Of a DNA stretch of 27,558 bases, positions 22,498 to 27,558 are shown in pieces. This DNA is from an uncultured Collinsella sp. (GTDB taxonomy: Bacteria > Actinomycetota > Coriobacteriia > Coriobacteriales > Coriobacteriaceae), in assembly GCA_902465115.1 (NCBI GenBank), contig CABQMC010000003.1, forward strand, positions 1 through 27,558, in the 5' to 3' direction. Made by a program: the position numbers and the translations under genes. The notes below the pieces were generated by a model that was given only the letters and a program-made list of their open reading frames with translations, searched no databases and was not told where the DNA came from. Within the stretch, counting starts at the first letter, position 1, and the number at the start of each line of letters is the position of its first letter.

Positions 22498-23667
22498 ATG
22501 AGCACGTACGCAATTAAGGCTGACAAGTTCTTCTTGCCGGCAGGCCCGCAACTGGGCGGCTATCTTATGGTCGAGGATGGCGTCTTTGGCGCCTGGCAGG
22601 CCGACGAGCCCTCTTGCGAGATTAAGGACTACACGGGGTCGTGGATCGCACCGGGTATGGTCGATACTCACATCCATGGCTTCTACAACCACTCAACTAC
22701 CGATAATGATCCCGTGGGCATCGATATCAGCTCGACCGAGCTCGCCCGTCGCGGTACCACCAGCTGGCTGCCCACGACGTTCACCGATGGCGTCGAGCAG
22801 ATCAAGGACGCCTGCGCCGCCATCGCTCAGGCGGACGAGGGTCGCGGCCCCGACTTCTGCGGTGCTCGCATTCAGGGCATCTACCTGGAGGGCCCCTTCT
22901 TTACCATGAAGCACGTGGGCGCGCAGAACCCCGCTTATCTTATCGATCCCTCCGAGGAGATCTTTGATCAGTGGCAGGAGGCTGCGGGTGGTCGCATCGT
23001 CAAGAGCGCCATGGCGGCCGAGCGCGACGGTGCCGCTGCTTATGCGGCTGCTCTGAACGCCAAGGGTGTGGTGACCAGCATCGGTCACTCCGACGCCACC
23101 TACGATGAGTGCATCGCTGCCATCAACGCCGGTGCCAGCTGCTTTACGCATACCTATAACGGCCAGCGCGGGCTGCATCACCGTGAGCCCGGTGTCGTGG
23201 GCGCTGCCATGTCCACGCCCGAGACCTACGCCGAGATCATCTGTGACGGCAAGCACGTTAACCCTGCTGCCATCAAGGCGCTGCTGCAGGCCAAGGGCTG
23301 GCAGCACACGGTGCTCATTACCGACTGCCTGGGTTGCGGCGGCATGCCCGAGGGCAGCTACACCAGTGGTGGCATGGACGTCATCATGAAGGACAACCTG
23401 TGCTGGCTCGCCGACGGCAAGAGCATTGCCGGCTCGGTGCTCACGCTTGCCCAGGGCGTCAAGAACATCGTCGACTGGGGCATCGCCAGCGCCGATATCG
23501 CCATTCGCATGGCAACCGAGGTGCCGGCTCGCTCTGCGCACATCGAGGATAAGTGCGGCAGCATCATGCCAGGTCGCGACGCCGACTTTGTCGTGTTCGA
23601 CCATGAGCTCACCCTCGTCGAGACGTATGTTGGCGGTCAGAGCGTCGGCAACGCCTTTACCGAGTAA
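22498..23667 (+). CDS. nagA: N-acetylgalactosamine/glucosamine-6-phosphate deacetylase (copy 2)
   Basis: A 389-residue amidohydrolase collinear with the copy at 12726, without gaps and with about 25 substitutions. The active-site marks are all kept: HIH 58-60, Glu 131, His 197, His 218, His 253, Asp 276. Differences cluster away from them, for example DAEGIN to DPVGID and NPDLT to DHELT. Its place beside agaS and the GalN-type PTS suggests use on GalNAc-6-P (the AgaA role), while copy 1 serves GlcNAc-6-P. The active-site motifs alone cannot separate the two activities. I chose ATG 22498 with aaggag six bases upstream rather than the GTG at 22492. Confidence 0.92.
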   Translation: MSTYAIKADKFFLPAGPQLGGYLMVEDGVFGAWQADEPSCEIKDYTGSWIAPGMVDTHIHGFYNHSTTDNDPVGIDISSTELARRGTTSWLPTTFTDGVEQIKDACAAIAQADEGRGPDFCGARIQGIYLEGPFFTMKHVGAQNPAYLIDPSEEIFDQWQEAAGGRIVKSAMAAERDGAAAYAAALNAKGVVTSIGHSDATYDECIAAINAGASCFTHTYNGQRGLHHREPGVVGAAMSTPETYAEIICDGKHVNPAAIKALLQAKGWQHTVLITDCLGCGGMPEGSYTSGGMDVIMKDNLCWLADGKSIAGSVLTLAQGVKNIVDWGIASADIAIRMATEVPARSAHIEDKCGSIMPGRDADFVVFDHELTLVETYVGGQSVGNAFTE

Positions 23668-23673
23668 CGATAG

Positions 23674-23710
23674 AAAAAACGGCGGGCCCGAATCTGCTCG
23701 GACCCGCCGT
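23674..23710 (-). terminator. Terminator for the reverse-strand flavodoxin-like gene
   Basis: acggcgggcccga and tcggacccgccgt pair nearly perfectly. The run of six A at 23674-23679 is the T-run when read on the minus strand. Being symmetrical, the stem may also stop nagA transcripts from the left. Confidence 0.85.
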
Positions 23711-23741
23711 ATGGGTTAAACGCTCAAAAGCACCTTTACAG

Positions 23742-24326
23742 TTACAGCTTGTTAGCGATCTTCTTTGCCGTGCGCTTGACGCCGGCCACCAGGCCTCCTG
23801 CAGGATGCTCCTTCTCGTAGGCTAGACGCTTCTCGCGCTTGGCATACTCTTCGACGATGATGTCGCCGTACTCGTCTTCGATCTTGTCGAAGAAGTCGAC
23901 GGCGCCCTTAATTTCTTCAGCGGTCGGGTGTCCCTTTTGGACACCGCCGGTGAGTTTGAACGGCCCCCACGTATCAAAGCCGGGGCAGCCGTAGACCTCC
24001 ATAAAGATGGCCTGCCTCATGCGGCAGATACCATCGATATCCTTGCCGTACCACTTGTTTTTGCCACCGTAGGTCATAAGGCCAAACACCTTGTTCTGCG
24101 GCTGCAGCACGTTCGTGAGCACGCGTGCCATGTCCTTGTCGATTTCGGAGTAATAGATGCCCGTGGCGACGCCAATCAGATGGTATTCGTGCAGGTCGGG
24201 GTACTCGTTTTTGCCAAGCGCCTTGACGTCGAGGGTATCGATTTCGGGGTGCGCCTCGACGATGGCGTCCACGAGCTTTTTCGTATTGCCGTGGTGGCGC
24301 GAGGCATAGAGGATGATGGTTCGCAT
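23742..24326 (-). CDS. Flavodoxin-like protein
   Basis: A 194-residue protein on the minus strand. The N-terminus 'MRTIILYASRHHGNTKKLVDAI' is the flavodoxin phosphate-binding loop, with S/R-HHGNT in place of the usual T/S-x-T-G-N-T. Later 'LIGVATGIYYSEIDKDM' and 'FGLMTYGGKN' match the FMN-contacting loops of long flavodoxin-fold electron carriers. The last 50 residues are charged (EYAKREKRLAYEKE) and end in a basic tail. I chose the start at 24326 because it gives the flavodoxin N-terminus and has aaagg upstream on that strand; the frame remains open for 52 more codons. It is the only reverse gene among the sugar genes and has no evident part in their pathway; a redox partner is not visible. 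Confidence 0.82.
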   Translation of the reverse strand: MRTIILYASRHHGNTKKLVDAIVEAHPEIDTLDVKALGKNEYPDLHEYHLIGVATGIYYSEIDKDMARVLTNVLQPQNKVFGLMTYGGKNKWYGKDIDGICRMRQAIFMEVYGCPGFDTWGPFKLTGGVQKGHPTAEEIKGAVDFFDKIEDEYGDIIVEEYAKREKRLAYEKEHPAGGLVAGVKRTAKKIANKL

Positions 24327-24481
24327 AAGAAGGCCTTTCAGCTGTAATTGCATCAATGTCTGTATGGTGCCCCGTTGCATGCCTGGGATACCGGATGCAT
24401 CGGTGAACGTGCGGGTTTGTCCTTTGGTCAGGGCCGAGACAGGTACTTGCGAGCAAAAGCAGTTGTTCGAAAGGATGGGCA

Positions 24482-25363
24482 ATGGAATACGCTCTCTCCA
24501 ACGATTCGATTTCTATTAAGGTGTCCACGGCTGGTGGTTCGTTTACCTCGATTGAGGCTGGAGGTCGCGAGTACTTGTGGCAGGGCGATCCCGCCGTGTG
24601 GTCCGGCCAAGCACCGATTTGCTTCCCGATTTGCGGAGGCTTGCGCGACAACAGCGCCATGACGTTTGCCGGGCATCATGTAAAGCTCGCTCGCCACGGG
24701 TTTGCGCGCAAACAGGAGTGGAAGCTGCTGAGCCAAGGCGAAAACGAGCTGGTGATGTGCCTGGCTTCGGAGAATAACGCCGCGCTGCTGAGCGATTATC
24801 CGTATCCGTTTAAGCTTGTCGCTCGCTATACGCTCGAGGACGCTGCCGTGCGCGTCTCCTATGAGGTGACCAACGAGGGAACCGAGGACATGCCGTTCTT
24901 TATCGGCGGTCATCCCGGCTTTAGGTGTCCGCTCGATGAGGGCGAGGCCTATACGGACTACGAGTTGCGCTTTGAGAAGGACGAGGCTGCGGAGCTTTGC
25001 ACTGCCGTCCCCTCGACTGGCCTGATTGACGTGACCAATCGCTCCAAGAACCCCATGGTGGGAAAGACACTGCCTCTGTCGCATGAGCTCTTCGATTTTG
25101 CGGAGACCATCTTTGATGTGCTCGAGAGCCGTCAGGTCACGCTTTCCAAGAAGGGGGAGGACAAGGGCGTCCGCCTGAGCTTTGAGGGCTTTCCGTATCT
25201 CATTGTGTGGAGTAAGCCCGAGGGCGATTTTGTGGCGGTTGAGCCCTGGGGCGGCCTTTCGACCTGTTCCGATGAGGACGACGTACTTGAGCATAAGCGC
25301 GGCTGCCTTGTCGCTAAACCCAAGGAGACCGTCGTTCGCTCGTTCACGATTGAGATTCTGTAA
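24482..25363 (+). CDS. Aldose 1-epimerase family protein (LacX/GalM-like)
   Basis: A 293-residue beta-sandwich protein of the galactose mutarotase superfamily. Family marks are 'GDPAVWSGQAPICFPICGGLRDN', 'HGFARKQEW' with its His, 'PFFIGGHPGFRCPL' with the second His, and 'FVAVEPWGGLSTCSDE' with the catalytic Glu. It resembles the LacX group found in tagatose-6-phosphate operons more than classical GalM. It probably interconverts anomers of galactose or of a phosphorylated sugar released by the beta-galactosidase. The start ATG has aaaggatg upstream. A kinase of the LacC type follows 59 bases later in the same direction. The pneumococcal locus also ends with a galM-type gene. Confidence 0.88.
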   Translation: MEYALSNDSISIKVSTAGGSFTSIEAGGREYLWQGDPAVWSGQAPICFPICGGLRDNSAMTFAGHHVKLARHGFARKQEWKLLSQGENELVMCLASENNAALLSDYPYPFKLVARYTLEDAAVRVSYEVTNEGTEDMPFFIGGHPGFRCPLDEGEAYTDYELRFEKDEAAELCTAVPSTGLIDVTNRSKNPMVGKTLPLSHELFDFAETIFDVLESRQVTLSKKGEDKGVRLSFEGFPYLIVWSKPEGDFVAVEPWGGLSTCSDEDDVLEHKRGCLVAKPKETVVRSFTIEIL

Positions 25364-25422
25364 TTCCGTATTGTCGACTCGTATCGCGAGGCATAAGGAG
25401 CCTGCGAGATAAGGAGCTAAAA

Positions 25423-26358
25423 ATGATCCTCACCGTTACGATGAACCCGTCTGTCGATACGCGCTATCAGCTCGATGAGCTCATTATCGACGACGTTAAC
25501 CGTGTGACGCCCGAAAAGACTGCCGGCGGCAAGGGCCTCAACGTGGCCCGTGTGCTGGGTCAGCTGGGCGACGACGTTGTGGCAACCGGTCTGCTCGGCG
25601 GCCACATGGGCGCCTACATGGCTGAGCTCATGGACGCCAGCGGTATTAACAACGACTTTGTGCCCATCAAGGGCGAGACTCGCATTTGCCTCAACATACT
25701 CCACGCCGGCAACCAGACCGAGCTGCTCGAGAGCGGCCCGACAATTGCCCCCGAGGAGCTCGATGCCTTTACCGCCAAGTTTACCGAGCTTGCGGGCAAG
25801 GCCGACGTCGTAACCATTTCGGGTTCGCTGCCCCGCGGTGTCGAGGCAGACTACTATGCCAAGATCACGGGCATTGCCGAGAACGCCGGCGCCAAGGTGC
25901 TGCTCGATACCTCGGGTGCTTCGCTCGAGGCCGCCCTTAAGTCCGAAATTAAACCCGAGCTGGTCAAGCCTAACCTGACCGAGATCAACGGCCTTCTGGG
26001 CACGAGCTTTACCACCGACGATGTGGATGAGCTCCGTGCTGCGCTCGCTTCTGATGCCCGCTTCTCCGATATCCCCTGGGTCGTCGTGTCCATGGGCGCT
26101 GCCGGCTCCGTTGGCTTCCACAACGGCCGTGCGTTCCGCGCAAAGACGCCCGATATCCCTGCGGTTAACGCCACGGGCTCTGGTGACTCCACTATCGCTG
26201 GCTTTGCGCATGCCATTGCTGCTGGCGCAGACGACGAGACGGTGCTGCGTACCGCCAACACTTGCGGCAAGCTCAACGCCATGGATCCTATGACCGGCCA
26301 TCTGGTCATGGACCGTTGGGACGAGGTCTACAACGGCGTTGTCGTGACCGAGCTGTAA
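25423..26358 (+). CDS. lacC: Tagatose-6-phosphate kinase / 1-phosphofructokinase family (LacC-like)
   Basis: A 311-residue PfkB-family sugar kinase. It starts 'MILTVTMNPSVDTRYQLDEL', the pattern of LacC and FruK. 'TAGGKGLNVARVLGQLG' binds the sugar phosphate, 'GETRICLNIL' and 'ISGSLPRGVEADYY' are further blocks, and 'NATGSGDSTIAGFAHAI' provides the anion hole and catalytic Asp. With agaS in the same cluster, tagatose-6-phosphate is the likeliest substrate, giving tagatose-1,6-bisphosphate. Fructose-1-phosphate cannot be excluded. No aldolase for the product is present in the window. Shine-Dalgarno ataaggag lies ten bases before the ATG. No clear terminator follows; the decayed nagA piece begins about 45 bases later. 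Confidence 0.87.
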   Translation: MILTVTMNPSVDTRYQLDELIIDDVNRVTPEKTAGGKGLNVARVLGQLGDDVVATGLLGGHMGAYMAELMDASGINNDFVPIKGETRICLNILHAGNQTELLESGPTIAPEELDAFTAKFTELAGKADVVTISGSLPRGVEADYYAKITGIAENAGAKVLLDTSGASLEAALKSEIKPELVKPNLTEINGLLGTSFTTDDVDELRAALASDARFSDIPWVVVSMGAAGSVGFHNGRAFRAKTPDIPAVNATGSGDSTIAGFAHAIAAGADDETVLRTANTCGKLNAMDPMTGHLVMDRWDEVYNGVVVTEL

Positions 26359-26404
26359 GAGCTTGGGCGACAGCCCCGGCATCGGTTGTTTGCTTATGGT
26401 TAGA

Positions 26405-26530
26405 GCCGACGACAAGTGCGGTAGCATTATGTCGGGGCGCGACGCCGACGTTGTCGTGTTCAGTCCCGACCTTACCCTAGTCGAGACGTAGGTGGGCGGC
26501 AACAGCTTTGGTAATGCGTTTGCCGAGTAA
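26405..26530 (+). pseudogene. nagA: nagA 3'-end remnant (third nagA copy, decayed)
   Basis: Reading from 26405 gives ADDKCGSIMSGRDADVVVF, then SPDLTLVET, a stop at 26489-26491, and VGGNSFGNAFAE ending at 26528-26530. This matches the last 42 codons of both intact nagA genes, with an in-frame TAG in place of the Tyr codon after VET. It is closer to copy 1 (NPDLTLVET, GGNSVGNAF). No upstream part is present. Confidence 0.92.
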
Positions 26531-26741
26531 GCTGCTTGCCGACGCTTACTGGGAGGAGTAACGAACTGCTCGGTTGAGCTGTTCGTCTGATGGCGTGATT
26601 CCCCTAGGGGAATCACGCTACGACCCCGCCAAACGTGTTTCCCTAAGGGAAATCACGTTTGGTGGGGTTTCTGTTTTTGAGTAGGAAGCGATCGACGTGG
26701 CGATGCGTGGATTGGCGCGCGCCCATAATCGACAACAAAAA
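26528..26741 (+). repeat. Direct repeat, right copy (yhcH 3' remnant, palindrome, terminator)
   Basis: This matches 14367-14587 with scattered substitutions and small indels. It begins with the TAAG shared with the nagA remnant stop. Codons 26529-26561 still read KLLADAYWEE and stop, the exact C-terminus of the YhcH-family protein. Similarity ends right before the tRNA terminator. Confidence 0.9.
26593..26677 (+). terminator. Perfect 26-bp palindrome and terminator, right copy
   Basis: gcgtgattcccct folds perfectly on aggggaatcacgc (26593-26618). The following ccccgccaaacgtg / cacgtttggtgggg stem ends at TTTCTGTTTTT (26668-26677). It may serve lacC transcripts now. Confidence 0.75.
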
Positions 26742-26759
26742 AGCCGCCTAAAGGCGGCT
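26736..26759 (-). terminator. Terminator of the tRNA-Thr gene
   Basis: On the minus strand agccgcc/ggcggct forms a stem with a four-base loop, followed by six T (the A-run at 26736-26741 on the + strand). Confidence 0.9.
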
Positions 26760-26770
26760 ATCTTGTGCAA

Positions 26771-26846
26771 TGGAGCCAGCGACCGGGCTCGAACCGGTGA
26801 CCCCCGCTTTACGAGAGCGGTGCTCTACCAACTGAGCTACGCTGGC
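26771..26846 (-). tRNA. tRNA-Thr (anticodon CGU), CCA encoded
   Basis: Read on the minus strand, the acceptor gccagcg pairs with cgctggc, with discriminator T and CCA encoded at 26773-26771. The D arm gctcagttggtagagc, anticodon stem-loop ccgct-ctCGTaa-agcgg and T arm accggttcgagcccggt are all standard. The anticodon CGT (CGU) decodes ACG threonine codons. Confidence 0.95.
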
Positions 26847-27003
26847 GGCCATATGATGACGCAACTGAGGCGTCAACGGCTGTCTATGATACGGGACATC
26901 GCACATCCGCGCAAGGGTTCTGACGGCTTTTCTCACTTTAAATGCACTAATATTGGAGACGTGATGTCTTGCTCTTACGGGTCTCAAAGAGAATGGGGCA
27001 GCG

Positions 27004-27483
27004 ATGGCTCAACCCAAGATTCTTCTCACACGCATCGATGACCGATTTATTTACGGGCAAGACGTTGAGCTGTGGAATGAGGCGACTGGTTCCAACCTTG
27101 TCCTGATCGTCAACGATGAGATCGCGGCGGATTCGCGCCAATGGGCACCCATGAGGGTGGCGGCGCCAGAAGGCGTTTGGACGCGGTTTTTCTCGGTGCA
27201 AAGGACTGTCGACATCATTCATACCGCAACGCCGCGCCAATGGATTCTCATCATGGTGGCGTCGCCCACGGATGCACTCGCGCTGGTTAAGGGTGGAGTG
27301 CCGATCACCAAGATCAGCATTGGCCATATGCAGGCAGGGGAGGGCAAGCGCCCCATAACGCCCGCGGTTGCCGTGAGCGACGCAGACGTTGCTGCCCTCA
27401 AAGAACTGCAGGCGCTCGGCATAGAGCTAGAAATCCGCTATCTCCCCAGCTCCAATCCCGACCCCATCCAACTAGTCATTTAA
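27004..27483 (+). CDS. Orphan PTS mannose/sorbose-family EIIB lacking the phospho-accepting His
   Basis: A 159-residue IIB-fold protein. The N-terminus ILLTRIDDRFIYGQDVELW aligns with the active-site loop RIDDRLIHGQV of the family, but the phosphorylated His is replaced by Tyr 17 (codon tac) and the following V by D. Other family blocks remain: 'LVLIVNDEIAADSRQWAPMRVAAPEG' and 'ITKISIGHMQAGEGKRPITPAVAVSDAD'. It stands alone between a tRNA and the window end, with no IIA, IIC or IID next to it. Without the His it cannot carry phosphate in the normal way. It could be a regulatory or sugar-sensing derivative, or could use a different residue. The frame is intact with no stop or frameshift, which argues against simple decay. 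Confidence 0.85.
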   Translation: MAQPKILLTRIDDRFIYGQDVELWNEATGSNLVLIVNDEIAADSRQWAPMRVAAPEGVWTRFFSVQRTVDIIHTATPRQWILIMVASPTDALALVKGGVPITKISIGHMQAGEGKRPITPAVAVSDADVAALKELQALGIELEIRYLPSSNPDPIQLVI

Positions 27484-27509
27484 GAACGTCCCCAATGACT
27501 AGGTAGAAA

Positions 27510-27541
27510 AGCGCCCGTCGGCGGTGGTGCCGGCGGGCGCT
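27510..27541. terminator. Hairpin after the orphan IIB, probably bidirectional
   Basis: agcgcccgtcggc pairs with gccggcgggcgct. On the minus strand a cttttc run follows, so it may mainly stop a reverse gene lying beyond the right edge. On the + strand no T-run is seen. Confidence 0.65.
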
Positions 27542-27558
27542 GCTGTGCGAGATGTCGC

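Noticed and set aside
26771..26846. tRNA gene considered as an att site with a duplicated tRNA 3' end
   Set aside because: No second copy of the tRNA 3' sequence and no integrase gene are visible in the window, so site-specific integration is not supported directly.

Overview
The window looks like a chromosomal segment of a high-GC gut actinobacterium of the Coriobacteriia, most likely a Collinsella-type organism. This is inferred from codon use, the mix of mannose-family PTS genes with actinobacterial housekeeping genes, and the comF / raiA / DegV neighbourhood. No rRNA or other decisive marker is present. Nearly all genes are on the + strand; the exceptions are one flavodoxin-like gene and a tRNA-Thr.

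Left part (1-9700), housekeeping and stress: the 3' end of a ComF-type phosphoribosyltransferase; a hypothetical protein with a possible nuclease-fold C-terminus; a non-coding stretch holding a long inverted repeat, a near-consensus promoter and a structured leader that I read as a candidate raiA-motif RNA; a lipoprotein related to solute-binding proteins; the ribosome hibernation factor RaiA/HPF; a DegV protein; a run of four genes (beta-hydroxyacid dehydrogenase with a Cys/His-rich tail, small membrane protein, HEAT-like protein, NAD-type isocitrate dehydrogenase); and a membrane-anchored SurA-like protein.

Middle part (9700-14600), GlcNAc module: nagE (EIICB) behind a cluster of TGGT-N4-ACCA operator-like sites, a GntR/UTRA regulator (nagR-like) with the same type of site over its own promoter, nagA, and a YhcH-family gene ending in a strong terminator.

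Right part (14600-26400), galactosyl-amino-sugar module: a GH35 beta-galactosidase (BgaC-like), mannose-family PTS IIB-IIC-IID, a TPR-like membrane protein, PTS IIA, a second GntR/UTRA regulator, agaS, a second nagA, a reverse-strand flavodoxin-like gene, an aldose-1-epimerase-like gene and a tagatose-6-phosphate kinase-like gene. Gene order strongly recalls the pneumococcal bgaC-PTS-agaS-galM locus. The likely job is uptake and breakdown of GalNAc and/or Gal-beta-1,3-HexNAc from mucin O-glycans: PTS import, galactose release, deacetylation (NagA/AgaA), deamination-isomerisation (AgaS) to tagatose-6-P, phosphorylation (LacC). The tagatose-bisphosphate aldolase and NagB are not in the window.

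This roughly 12 kb module is bracketed by direct repeats of about 220 bp. The left copy is the 3' end of yhcH plus its terminator. The right copy carries the same sequence fused to a decayed nagA 3' end and abuts a tRNA-Thr. This suggests integration or duplication of the whole module. Past the tRNA lies an orphan PTS IIB in which the phospho-accepting His is replaced by Tyr. The most notable items are the direct-repeat bracket, the His-less IIB, the candidate raiA RNA, the metal-binding tail on the dehydrogenase and the TPR-like protein inside the PTS operon.
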